Assembly: GCA_003445035.1 (NCBI GenBank)
Contig: DLVV01000369.1
Coordinates: 1 to 19,790 of the forward strand
From: Planctomycetaceae bacterium
GTDB taxonomy: Bacteria; Planctomycetota; Planctomycetia; Planctomycetales; Planctomycetaceae
Direction: 5' to 3'
Length of the DNA stretch: 19,790 nucleotides
Shown piece after piece: positions 1-9,890 of this stretch. A model generated the notes under the pieces. The model made no database searches. It worked only from the letters and a program-made list of their open reading frames with translations, and was not told the origin of the DNA. Position 1 is the stretch's first letter. Each line of letters starts with the position of its first letter. Position numbers and translations under genes: made by a program.

Positions 1-1628
1 TGCTGACTCGTGCCGAGAAGAGGGCGGTGTCGATCGACCTGACACCACTGGCCCGGACGAACTACGACATCGACTCGGACAGCGACCCGATTGTCTTCGC
101 GAACAGCTATCTCCGGCGGGGTTCCTACACCACGTTGCCGGTCACCGGTGACAGTCGTCAGACGGTCAGGTTGTCCGCCTCGCTGGGCGAATACGAGCCG
201 GCGACATTTTCGGTCCGGGCCACGGGCCAGGCACTCGGTGATGTCCGTGCCCAGGTCACCGGTGATCTGAAGAACGCTCGCGGCGATGTGATTCCGGCGA
301 AAAATGTCGAGATTCGTGTCATCGAACTGTGGCGGCGACAGATGAATTCCCGGCAGCACATGTACATGGAACGCTTCCTGGAAAAGCAGACGGGCTTGGA
401 CATTCCCCGTCACACGACGCGGCGGTTCTGGTTGACTGTTCACGTTCCCCAACAGGCCGCCGAGGGAACCTACCGTTCGAACATTCGCATCACGAACGGC
501 GGAACGAAGATCGAGCAACTGGAGCTCCAACTGAAGGTTCTCCCGTTTCGGCTGCAACAGGCTGCGGGCATGGGCTATTTCATGTACCTGCCGACCTGGG
601 GGATTCCGCCCAAGTTGCGGACCGAGGCGTACCTGAAGCGGATCTTCGTCGACATGCGGCAGCACGGCATGACGACCGCCACTTTGTATCCCTACGGATT
701 GCCGTTCGGTGCGGTGATGAATGTTCTGCGGGACAGCAAGTTGATGACTGCGGGAGTGCCGGCCATCTGGTTGGGAGCCGATGCGGTCGGGCCGGAGAAA
801 TGGAAAGCGATACTCGACGAGGCCAGGGAGAAGAACTGGCCGGAGTTGGCACTCTACCTGCAGGATGAGCCGGGAGATCAACAGCGGATCGACAACGCCA
901 AGCGGCTGTTCGCCAAGTTGGACCAGTTCAAGAAAGACCACCCGGAACATCGAAAGGTGCGATCGACAACGGCCATCGGCTCGACCGGCATCAAGGCACT
1001 GGGTTCGCAATACGACATCTGGATCGCGGGTGCCGGATTCGACGAATCGCTGGTGAAATCGTCCAAGAAGATGAACAAGTTGCTGTGGTCCTATGACTGC
1101 AACCTGGCGCCGGTCGATGCCGAGAGCAGCCGGTTCTACTTCGGGATGTGGTGCTGGAAAACGGGGATCAAGGGGAGTGCGTTGTGGGCTTACGCCGATC
1201 CGGGCAACACGAGTTCCACCGCCTGGGATGCTGTTCTCAAGGACGTCACCAACACCGAACTCCACTATTCGTTCGTCCGTCCGATGCCCGACGATCTTGT
1301 TCCGTCGATCGGATGGGAATCGGTTCGAGAGGGCATCGACGACCACCGTTACCTGGCAACACTCTCGAACCTCATCCGGCAGGCCGCCGGCAAGGGGCTC
1401 TCTGACGATGCGAATCGGGCAGGCCGCCTGCTAAAGGAGTTGACCGACAAGATCGACAGGGATGGCCACCGAAAGCGAAACCGGCGAGGTGTCGCCACCA
1501 AGCTGCGACTCGGGGGACACTACGATCGGGTTTCTTCTCGAGGTGAGAGCGTGCCCGCCGATTACCGACGTTTCCGGCAGAGACTCGCTGACGAGATTCT
1601 CCGGATGCTCGGTGTCCTGCGGGGCTGA
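1..1628 (+). CDS. DUF4091/GH123-like glycoside hydrolase-type protein, 5' end outside the window
   Basis: The reading frame stays open to the left edge, so the gene is probably cut there. A GTG at 27 would give 533 residues but no signal peptide, which this family usually has. Counted from that GTG, residues 20-175 look like the beta-sandwich N-terminal domain (GEYEPATF at about 54-61). Residues 180-450 look like the DUF4091/GH123 barrel, ending in the family signature WESVREGIDDHRYL at about 430-443. The pair Asp280-Glu281 in the motif LQDEPGD lies where GH123 N-acetylgalactosaminidases carry their adjacent Asp-Glu catalytic pair. A glycan-degrading role is therefore plausible, but the substrate cannot be read from sequence, and many DUF4091 proteins are uncharacterised. 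The C-terminal 70 residues are charged and Arg-rich. Confidence 0.8.
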   Translation, partial: LTRAEKRAVSIDLTPLARTNYDIDSDSDPIVFANSYLRRGSYTTLPVTGDSRQTVRLSASLGEYEPATFSVRATGQALGDVRAQVTGDLKNARGDVIPAKNVEIRVIELWRRQMNSRQHMYMERFLEKQTGLDIPRHTTRRFWLTVHVPQQAAEGTYRSNIRITNGGTKIEQLELQLKVLPFRLQQAAGMGYFMYLPTWGIPPKLRTEAYLKRIFVDMRQHGMTTATLYPYGLPFGAVMNVLRDSKLMTAGVPAIWLGADAVGPEKWKAILDEAREKNWPELALYLQDEPGDQQRIDNAKRLFAKLDQFKKDHPEHRKVRSTTAIGSTGIKALGSQYDIWIAGAGFDESLVKSSKKMNKLLWSYDCNLAPVDAESSRFYFGMWCWKTGIKGSALWAYADPGNTSSTAWDAVLKDVTNTELHYSFVRPMPDDLVPSIGWESVREGIDDHRYLATLSNLIRQAAGKGLSDDANRAGRLLKELTDKIDRDGHRKRNRRGVATKLRLGGHYDRVSSRGESVPADYRRFRQRLADEILRMLGVLRG

Positions 1629-1800
1629 TCGTGGAGACCGGTTTCGGAGGCTGTCCGGACCGTTCGGCTCTCGACCGGTTTTCCACAAACGGCTGTCCCG
1701 CGAACAATCTGCGAGGTAGAATGGTTCGTACAGTTGCAGCAGTGCCGGCGGCATGGACGCTTGTGTTCCGGTCTTTTCCTCTCTGGCCAGGTTTTCCGCC

Positions 1801-3399
1801 ATGCATGTGACCTTCGTGTCACTGGGGTCCGAGCTGATCGGGGTCGAATACCTTTCGGCCTACCTCAAGAAATATGGCCACAGCACGAGCCTGGCGCACC
1901 ACCCGGCGCTGTTCAACGACCGCTTCCAGCTCAACATGCCGTTGCTGGCGAAGCTGTTCGACCAGGATGACCGGATTGTCGAGTACATCCTGCACCTGGA
2001 TCCCGAGCTGATCGGTTTCAGCTGCCTGACCAACACGTTCGAGTGGTCACTGGAGATCGCCCGGCGTGTTCGCGAGCAGAAGCGGATCCCGACGATCTTC
2101 GGCGGCGTGCATCCCTCGGCGATTCCCGAATTCGTGTTGGGCTACGACGAGGTGGATTTTGTCTGCGAGAGCGAGGGCGAGGTGGCGTTGCTCGAACTCT
2201 GCAACGACCTCGAGTGTGGGGGCGACGGCACCGGGATCAACAACATCTGGGCCAAGCCCGACGGCGAGATCACCCGTCCTCCGATGGTCAGCAGTTTTCT
2301 GCAGGATCTCGATTCCCTGCCGTTTCCCGACAAGGAACTCTACGCCGGCGCCACTCCGTCCCGGAGCGTCTACAGGACAATGACCGCCCGCGGCTGTCCC
2401 TACCGGTGCACGTTCTGTTTCAACAACTTCTTCGCCAACCTGCCTGACCAGGGGATCGAGAAGGACTATGTTCGCCGGCGATCGGTCGACAATGTCATGG
2501 AAGAACTGCACCAGGGCAAGGAGCGGTTCGACTTCCGTCAGCTCGAGTTCCACGATGACATCTTCACGATGCACAAGGACTGGTTGCGGGAGTTCCTGCC
2601 GCGGTTGAAGAAGGAAATCAACGTTCCCTTCTACTGCGAGACCCATGCCAAGTTCATGGACGAGGAAGTCGCCCAACTGCTCAAGGACGGGGGCTGTGCC
2701 GGAACGAAAATGGGCATCCAGTCACTCGGAGAATTCTCCTACAAGCACACCATGCTCAAGCGGGCCGAGAAGGAAGAGGACCTGATTCGCGCGCTCGACG
2801 CCTGCCGCAAGGTCGGGGTCCAGCTTGATGCGGACCACATCTTCGGGCTTCCCGAGGAGACGCAGCAGCACCGGGACCACGCCCTGAAGTTCTACCGGGA
2901 GCACACTCCCGGCCGGATCGCCTGCTTCTGGCTGACGTACTTCCCCGGGATCGAGATCACGACCAAGGCCCACGAGGCCGGTCAGATCACCGACGAACAG
3001 CTCAACGACATCCACCGTGGCAAGCTGCTGTGGTACCACCAGATCCAGGCGATGACCGCCGAGGGCCGGAAGAACCTGAAGGAGAACTCCGGCTACATGA
3101 TCGCGTTTCACCTGATGCCGGTGGTTCCGAAATTCCTGAGGCGATTTGTCGTCCCCAACGTCATCCGTCGCATTCCACTGATGGGCACGATGTCTCGCGG
3201 GGTCATGGCACTGAAGATGCTCAAGGACTTCGTGTTCGGTGGCTCTTTCGACGCGTGGGTCTATCTTCGCGGATACCTGTTCTTCATCTTTGGGCGAGGC
3301 CGGCACCTGAACAAGGTCCCCAGGTCTTCTCGCGACGACGAGTCCCCGCCGCCTGCCCCCGATCCGGTTCCGGTTCCGGTCGCCCAGCAGTCGGTCTAG
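1801..3399 (+). CDS. B12-binding-domain radical SAM protein (first copy)
   Basis: This is a 532-residue protein from ATG 1801. A longer frame opens at 1753, but its 16 extra residues do not resemble the family, whereas MHVTFVSLGS is a typical start of the cobalamin-binding-like Rossmann domain. Residues 1-135 form that domain, with GGVHPSAIPE at about 101-110. The 4Fe-4S motif CxxxCxxC is Cys199, Cys203 and Cys206, preceded by TARG. The radical SAM barrel runs to about 420. The C-terminal region contains a hydrophobic segment and ends in a Pro/Val-rich tail after about residue 510. Related proteins include BchE-like cyclases, methyltransferases and many unassigned enzymes, so the reaction is unknown. 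The gene stands alone on the plus strand and converges on the sugar operon. The promoter was not clear. Confidence 0.9.
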   Translation: MHVTFVSLGSELIGVEYLSAYLKKYGHSTSLAHHPALFNDRFQLNMPLLAKLFDQDDRIVEYILHLDPELIGFSCLTNTFEWSLEIARRVREQKRIPTIFGGVHPSAIPEFVLGYDEVDFVCESEGEVALLELCNDLECGGDGTGINNIWAKPDGEITRPPMVSSFLQDLDSLPFPDKELYAGATPSRSVYRTMTARGCPYRCTFCFNNFFANLPDQGIEKDYVRRRSVDNVMEELHQGKERFDFRQLEFHDDIFTMHKDWLREFLPRLKKEINVPFYCETHAKFMDEEVAQLLKDGGCAGTKMGIQSLGEFSYKHTMLKRAEKEEDLIRALDACRKVGVQLDADHIFGLPEETQQHRDHALKFYREHTPGRIACFWLTYFPGIEITTKAHEAGQITDEQLNDIHRGKLLWYHQIQAMTAEGRKNLKENSGYMIAFHLMPVVPKFLRRFVVPNVIRRIPLMGTMSRGVMALKMLKDFVFGGSFDAWVYLRGYLFFIFGRGRHLNKVPRSSRDDESPPPAPDPVPVPVAQQSV

Positions 3400-3402
3400 C
3401 CA

Positions 3403-3421
3403 CTTCGGCCTTCGGCCGGAG
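3403..3421. terminator. Stem-loop between convergent genes, possible bidirectional terminator
   Basis: Bases 3403-3410 pair with 3414-3421 in an 8-bp GC-rich stem (one G-T pair) with the 3-nt loop TTC. It begins 3 bases after the stop of the upstream radical SAM gene and lies 40 bases from the stop of the opposing glycosyltransferase gene. No T-tract follows on either strand, so intrinsic termination is only a suggestion from position and structure. Confidence 0.45.
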
Positions 3422-3460
3422 GATCTACCAGCCGGTTTCGGTCCGCGGTTCTCGTGCCGA

Positions 3461-4165
3461 TCAGGGCCGGCGGCGGAAGATCACCAGCTGAAACCAGAGC
3501 CTGAGCAGGTCGGCAGCGGCCAGGACGACATAACCGATACCGGCACCGCGAGGGTCGCCGGCCATCCTCCGTTCGGGTTCGACATCCACCTTGCCCAACC
3601 GGTGGCCCCGGCGAACCGCTCGGATCATTCGCTCGGCCTCGGCAAAAACGCCTCGCGAGGACAGGGGGATTTCCTCGATCAGCGTCCGCCGTCGGCACTT
3701 CGTGCTGCCGGGATCGTACAGTTCGACCCCGAACATCACCCGCGGCAACCAGCGATAGCACCACGAGACCAACTGGCGGTAGAGCGTGTATCGTTTGAAG
3801 GTCCGTTGACAGACGACGATGTCGAAGTCGTCCAGCAACGGCACGATCGCCCTGAGCGCCTCGGGTGGGTATTCCCCGTCGGCGGGGATATCAAAAACAT
3901 AATCACGCGTCGCGGCCTGGTTGAGTTCCTCGAACGTGGCCGCGATCCCCCGGTTCTTCTGGTGCGTGATCACCCGCACGACATCGGGGTGGTTCCGGGC
4001 AATCGACGCGGCGATCTCACCGGTTCCATCGGTGCTGGCGTCGTCGAGGATCAGCACCTCGAAGTCGTCACTACACTCGACCAGGACATCCAGGCAGCGG
4101 ACGAAAACGGCCTCGAGCGTGGCTTCCTCGTTAAAGGCGGCGATCACCAGCGAGATGGATGGCAT
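3461..4165 (-). CDS. Family 2 glycosyltransferase (dolichol-phosphate mannosyltransferase-like)
   Basis: The protein has 234 residues and the GT-A fold signature of GT2: SLVIAAFNEE at 5-14, Asp41-Asp42 in the nucleotide-binding loop LILDDAS, and a metal-binding-type acidic motif around Asp96-Gly-Glu98. It should transfer a sugar from a nucleotide donor to a lipid or glycan acceptor at the cytoplasmic face of the inner membrane. A single hydrophobic stretch near 210-230 could associate the C-terminus with the membrane; there is no large multi-span domain. It is the last gene of the seven-gene minus-strand operon, starting 12 bases after the aminotransferase stop without an evident Shine-Dalgarno sequence, so translation is probably coupled. 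Donor and acceptor are unknown; the operon suggests a modified amino sugar. Confidence 0.88.
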   Translation of the reverse strand: MPSISLVIAAFNEEATLEAVFVRCLDVLVECSDDFEVLILDDASTDGTGEIAASIARNHPDVVRVITHQKNRGIAATFEELNQAATRDYVFDIPADGEYPPEALRAIVPLLDDFDIVVCQRTFKRYTLYRQLVSWCYRWLPRVMFGVELYDPGSTKCRRRTLIEEIPLSSRGVFAEAERMIRAVRRGHRLGKVDVEPERRMAGDPRGAGIGYVVLAAADLLRLWFQLVIFRRRP

Positions 4166-4177
4166 GGCAGCGGCGAC

Positions 4178-5278
4178 TCAGACCAGCGAACGCAGTCCGT
4201 CCACGACCTCGTCGACCTGGCCGGGCAACAGTTCGGGGAACATCGGCAACGAGAGAATCTCGGAGGCCAGGTTTTCGGCCACCGGAAACTCTCCTTCACT
4301 ATACCCGAGATGAGCACAGCAGGGCTGGATGTGCAGGGGCAGGGGATAGTGGACTCCGGTTCCCACGCCGATGTCGTTCAACGACTGACGTATCCTGTCT
4401 CGCTCGGCCACTCGAACCACGAACAGGTGAAACACGTGTTCCCCCCCGTCCTGCTCCTTGAGGCAGCGGACACCATCGAGGTTCGACAGCTCCTGCAGGT
4501 AGTGGGCGGCCAGGTCTCGACGGCGGCTGTTCCAGTCGTCCAGGTGTGGCAGCTTGACGCCGAGCACGGCGGCCTGGATTCCGTCCATGCGATCGGTGCG
4601 GCCGAGCAGTTCATGGAGGTAACGTTCGCGAGATCCGTGGTCCCGCAGCATTCTCAATCGCTCGGCCAGTGCCTGGTCGTTGGTCGTCACACATCCCGCG
4701 TCGCCCAGTGCACCCAGGTTCTTGCTCGGATAGAAACTGAATGCGGCTGCATCTCCCAGGCTTCCGGCCCGTCGGTTCTCCCTGCGGGCCCCGTGGGCCT
4801 GGCAGGCATCCTCGATCAGCATGAGCCCCTTCCCCGCCGCCAGGCTCTGCAACGATGACATGGCGGCGGTCTGGCCGTAGAGGTGCACCGGCAGAATGGC
4901 CGCCGTCCGTTCGGTCACGGCTGCGGCCACGGCATCTGGATCGATCAGCGCGGTGTCTTCGTCGACATCGACGAACACCGGCGTGGCTCCGGCGAGCAAA
5001 ACGGCTTCGGCATCGGCCACAAACGTGTTGACCGGCAGGATGACCTCGTCATCGGGCCCGATGTCGGCCGCCCGCAACAGCAGTTCGAGTGCCCCGGTTC
5101 CCGACCCCAGTCCGACGCAGAACCGCGTCTCGCAGAACTCGGCAAACGCGATCTCGAAAGCCTCCACCTCCGGGCCCCCCGCGAAGGCACACGAGTCCAG
5201 CACCCTGTCGATCGCCGCCCGCAGAGGCTCATCGAGTGCCTGGAGCTGGCTCGAGAGGTCGACAAACGGAACAGGCAT
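4178..5278 (-). CDS. DegT/DnrJ/EryC1-family PLP-dependent sugar aminotransferase
   Basis: The protein has 366 residues, full length for the family. It carries the PLP-binding features of nucleotide-sugar aminotransferases: GSGTGAL at about 58-64, Asp157 in LIEDACQAHGA, and the Schiff-base lysine Lys186 in FSFYPSKNLGALGDAG. The C-terminal part has the family GVHYPLPLHIQP-like segment. Members move an amino group from glutamate to a keto sugar. Directly upstream, 18 bases away, is a Gfo/Idh/MocA dehydrogenase. That pairing is known from WbpB/WbpE and WlbA/WlbC, where the dehydrogenase makes the 3-keto sugar and the aminotransferase makes the 3-amino sugar. By analogy this enzyme would produce a 3-amino-nucleotide sugar, but the ring position is inference. 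FdtB/QdtB-like activity on a dTDP sugar is an alternative. Confidence 0.92.
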   Translation of the reverse strand: MPVPFVDLSSQLQALDEPLRAAIDRVLDSCAFAGGPEVEAFEIAFAEFCETRFCVGLGSGTGALELLLRAADIGPDDEVILPVNTFVADAEAVLLAGATPVFVDVDEDTALIDPDAVAAAVTERTAAILPVHLYGQTAAMSSLQSLAAGKGLMLIEDACQAHGARRENRRAGSLGDAAAFSFYPSKNLGALGDAGCVTTNDQALAERLRMLRDHGSRERYLHELLGRTDRMDGIQAAVLGVKLPHLDDWNSRRRDLAAHYLQELSNLDGVRCLKEQDGGEHVFHLFVVRVAERDRIRQSLNDIGVGTGVHYPLPLHIQPCCAHLGYSEGEFPVAENLASEILSLPMFPELLPGQVDEVVDGLRSLV

Positions 5279-5296
5279 GATTGTGTCCGACCGGGT

Positions 5297-6334
5297 TCAC
5301 AGCGTGACGAAGGCACCGTTCTGGGCCAACGAGCGATCGGCGGCTTCGAGCAGTTCAACGACCGCCAGGCCCTCGGCACCACCGCTGAGTGGTCGGCTTC
5401 CGTCCCGAATACACTCCAGGAAATGCGCCGTTTCGACCTGCAGGGCTTCGGCGCGATCGAGCGTCGGAATGCTCACGTCTCCGGCTCGATAAATCGGTTT
5501 CTGTGGCGTGACGTCCTCGCCGTCAAGATCCAGTACCACCCCCTTGTCGTAGACCTTCACTTTTTCACTTGGCTCGACATCATCGTAGACGATCATCCGG
5601 CGACTGCCTCCCAGCATCGTTCGCCGCACCTTGACCGGTGAAAGCCAACTGACTCGGATCTGGGCGTGCAGTCCACTGGCATAGTGCAGGTTCAAGGTCG
5701 CCATCTCCTCTCGTCCTGATCCGACGTGCCGGTAACCGACCGCCTGCAACGTTGTGGGACGCTCGTCGAAGAGATAATCCAGGATCGACAGGTCGTGCGG
5801 GGCCAGATCCCAGATCACGTTGATGTCCTGTTGCAGGAGCCCGAGACTGATCCGCTCGGAATCGAAGTAGTAGGGCGTCCCGACTTCCCCCTCCTCGAGC
5901 AGTGCCCGCATCTTGCGGACGGCGCCGGTGTAGAGGAACGTGTGGTCGACCATCAGCACGACACCGGCGTCCTCGGCCAGGGAAATCAACTCGCGTGCCT
6001 CCTGGCTCGTGGTGGTCATCGGCTTCTCGATCAACACGTGCCGACCGCTCCGGATCACCTGTTGGGCCAGAGAAAAGTGGCTCGAGACGGGGGTGGCGAT
6101 CGCCACGGCATCGACATCGTCGGAGCCCAGCAGTTCCTCCACGTCGCCCACGATCCGCACCGCGGGGTAGAACCGGCCGGCAGTGGCCCGGGCCGCTTCG
6201 TCCAGGTCGCAGACGGCCGTGACGACGCAGGCATCCAGGCCGCTGAAATTGCGGACCAGGTTCGGGCCCCAGTAGCCGTAGCCGATAACGGCCACCCGGA
6301 TCGGCGTCGTCGCTGCCTTTGGCGATTCGTTCAT
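5297..6334 (-). CDS. Gfo/Idh/MocA-family NAD-dependent sugar dehydrogenase
   Basis: The protein has 345 residues. The Rossmann nucleotide-binding motif VAVIGYGYWGPN lies at 14-25, and the family signature EKP is at 103-105. The conserved active-site segment WDLAPHD is at 175-181, including Asp176 and His180. It should oxidise or reduce a hydroxyl of a nucleotide-linked sugar in the cytoplasm. With the adjacent aminotransferase it fits the WbpB-like step, oxidation of a UDP-GlcNAc uronic acid at C3, although it is longer than WbpB and the substrate is not proven. The start ATG lies 3 bases beyond the stop of the upstream amidotransferase gene, which indicates co-translation. No WbpA-like (6-dehydrogenase), WbpD-like (N-acetyltransferase) or WbpI-like (2-epimerase) gene is in this window, so those steps would have to be encoded elsewhere. 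Confidence 0.92.
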   Translation of the reverse strand: MNESPKAATTPIRVAVIGYGYWGPNLVRNFSGLDACVVTAVCDLDEAARATAGRFYPAVRIVGDVEELLGSDDVDAVAIATPVSSHFSLAQQVIRSGRHVLIEKPMTTTSQEARELISLAEDAGVVLMVDHTFLYTGAVRKMRALLEEGEVGTPYYFDSERISLGLLQQDINVIWDLAPHDLSILDYLFDERPTTLQAVGYRHVGSGREEMATLNLHYASGLHAQIRVSWLSPVKVRRTMLGGSRRMIVYDDVEPSEKVKVYDKGVVLDLDGEDVTPQKPIYRAGDVSIPTLDRAEALQVETAHFLECIRDGSRPLSGGAEGLAVVELLEAADRSLAQNGAFVTL

Positions 6335-6337
6335 CGT

Positions 6338-7483
6338 TCAGGTCTTGAAGAACTTTTCGTAGGTGTGTGCGGGCAGGATCTGCAGCCGGCCCAGTAGCCG
6401 GATCAGCGGACTCAGCAGTTTCAGGACAGGGTAGTAGGTCGGGTAGTCGGTGAAATACTTCGGCTCGGCCGCCAGGATCTCCTGCCATTCCTCGGGTGAG
6501 ATTCCCTGCTTCTTCAGTCCGTAATCGACGTACTCCTGGCTCTCGATTTCGGGTGTCTCGGTCATCTTCTGCAGGGCGTCCTCGCGGGTCATCACGCCGG
6601 TTCGGACCCAGGCCGCGAACTCGCAGATCCTCCAGTCGATGCCGAACTTCACCCTCGAGTAATAGCAGGCCAACCCGAAAATCTCATTGTCAAAGTGCCA
6701 CCCTCCCGTCTCCTGCCAGCCGAAGTCGTTCTTGAGCAGCTCGTCGATCTCGGGGCCAACGTCGTTGTAGTAGTTGGTCATCGTGAAGGTGCGAATTCGC
6801 TTGACGAAGATCCACCAGAAAAAGTGCCTCAGTTCCACGTTGCGAAACAGTTTCAGGCGGATGCGACAAAACCGCTTGATGATCTGTCGGACCAGGCGGC
6901 CGTCCATGTAGTTCCACTTCAGGGGGTTGATGCCCTCGGACCGGAACGAGTGACTGTGAATGATCCAGCGGATCTTCTCCTGGGCGGCCGTCCGGTACAG
7001 CGCGCTGACGATTCCCACATCGTCGGTCATGTCGATGTAGGGCAGCGACGCGCGGATCGTGCAGTTGGTCAGTTCCCGAGATTCTTCCCAGTCGGCGACC
7101 ACGGTGTGCAGGTCGACATCGAGCTTCTCGAGAACGTTTCTCAGGTTGGTCTTGGCGATTTCGGAGTCCCAGCCATTGTCGAAGTGCACCGCCAGTGGTC
7201 TGAGGCCGAGCTGTTTGGTCATGTAGAGGCAGTAGCAGGTGTCGCGTCCTCCGCTGATGCCGACGATGCAGTCGTAGGGCCGGCCGCGGCCGTCCCGCTT
7301 GATCCGTTCGACGATCTCCAACAACTCCCGGTGGCCCTCGTCGTTGAGCGGGTAGAGCCTGTCCAGCGTCTCGTGAATATGGCAGTGGTTGCAGACGCCC
7401 TGGTCGTCAAAAGTGATGCCCGAGACCGTTTCGTCCATGATGCAGCGGGTGCAGACCCGCGGGGAGGTCGTGGTGGCGGTCAT
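6338..7483 (-). CDS. wbpG: N-acetyl sugar amidotransferase, WbpG/PseA type
   Basis: The protein has 381 residues from ATG 7483, which overlaps the stop of the HisF-like gene as ATGA. A longer frame from 7534 would add 17 unlikely residues inside that gene. The N-terminus has two Cys pairs, Cys11/Cys14 and Cys31/Cys34, typical of this family and probably metal binding. The ATP-pyrophosphatase PP-loop is SGGRDT at 77-82, followed by VHFDNGWDSE at about 99-108. Known homologues activate an N-acetyl group with ATP and replace its oxygen with ammonia, giving an acetamidino sugar in O-antigen (WbpG) or in nonulosonic acids (PseA). Ammonia is delivered by dedicated HisH/HisF paralogues in Pseudomonas; HisF is next door here and HisH is absent. 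The family assignment is firm; the exact sugar is not. Confidence 0.92.
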   Translation of the reverse strand: MTATTTSPRVCTRCIMDETVSGITFDDQGVCNHCHIHETLDRLYPLNDEGHRELLEIVERIKRDGRGRPYDCIVGISGGRDTCYCLYMTKQLGLRPLAVHFDNGWDSEIAKTNLRNVLEKLDVDLHTVVADWEESRELTNCTIRASLPYIDMTDDVGIVSALYRTAAQEKIRWIIHSHSFRSEGINPLKWNYMDGRLVRQIIKRFCRIRLKLFRNVELRHFFWWIFVKRIRTFTMTNYYNDVGPEIDELLKNDFGWQETGGWHFDNEIFGLACYYSRVKFGIDWRICEFAAWVRTGVMTREDALQKMTETPEIESQEYVDYGLKKQGISPEEWQEILAAEPKYFTDYPTYYPVLKLLSPLIRLLGRLQILPAHTYEKFFKT

Positions 7484-8261
7484 ATCCTGGTCCGCACCCG
7501 CTCGGCTCCCAGCACGCTGGCGAGTTCCTCGCATGTTGGAAACGTGATCAGGATGCCGCGTCGTCGGCCGTGGTAAAGGAAGAAGCTCCCGGCGGCGACC
7601 GCCGAGGCTCCGGCCTCGCTCACCGCTTCCCCAAAATCCTCCAGGCGGCCGGCCCCGCCGCAGGCAATCACCGGGATCCCCACCTCTGAGGACACTTCCT
7701 CGACCAGTTCCAGGTCGTAGCCTTCCCAGGTTCCATCGCGATCAATCGAGTTGATCAGGATCTCACCGGCACCCTGCCGCTGCAGGTCACCGGCCAGCCG
7801 GCGAGGATCGAGTCCCGTGGTGGTGGTGCCACGGCGGGTCAGGACCTGCCAGCCTTCCGCCTCACGACGGGCATCGATCGAGACGACGACGCACTGGCTG
7901 CCGAAGTGCGTTGCGCAGTCCCGCACCAGTTCCGGCACCTCGATCGCAGCGGAATTCAACACGACCTTGTCGGCACCACAGGCGAGCATCTGCCGGACCG
8001 ACTCCACGCTTCGCAGACCACCACCCACGGCGATGGGCATCAGGCTTTCGTCGGCGATCTGTGTCACACGTTCCGGATCGGGAGTACGCCCTTCCTGGGT
8101 TGCCAGGATGTCCAGCAGGATCAGTTCGTCGACATCGTTGGCGTTGAAGACTCGAACCGCGTTGATCGGGCAACCGATGTAGGTTTCGGCGTCGAACCCG
8201 ACCGTCTTGACGATGCCCCAGTCCTTCAGCAGCAACGTCGGGATCACGCGGACATGCTGCA

Positions 8262-8262
<1 letters not shown>
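7480..8262 (-). CDS. hisF2: HisF2/AglZ-type cyclase-like protein for acetamidino sugar formation
   Basis: This is a 260-residue (beta/alpha)8 barrel protein of the HisF family. Numbering aligns without gaps to Thermotoga HisF through residue 130, as far as can be judged by eye. The first catalytic aspartate, Asp11, is replaced by Leu11 (IPTLLLKD instead of the usual CLDVKDG), while Asp130 (SIDARR) is kept. The phosphate-site and barrel motifs GGGLRS, INSIDRDGT and ACGGAG are present. Loss of Asp11 argues against the histidine-pathway cyclisation and fits the HisF2 paralogues that pass ammonia to a WbpG-type amidotransferase. The next gene encodes such an enzyme and overlaps it by four bases (ATGA). 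The start overlaps the carbamoyltransferase stop by one base (TGATG). No glutaminase subunit is nearby. Confidence 0.93.

Positions 8263-9886
<1,624 letters not shown>

Positions 9887-9890
<4 letters not shown>

Noticed and set aside
1636..1681. Direct repeat GACCGGTTT (1636-1644 and 1673-1681) between the first two genes
   Set aside because: Two short copies in GC-rich DNA can arise by chance; there is no further copy or dyad to suggest a binding array.
3602..4858. Long plus-strand open frame (418 codons) opposite the glycosyltransferase and aminotransferase genes
   Set aside because: It spans two well-supported genes on the other strand, has no recognisable domain, and is explained by high GC content reducing stop codons.
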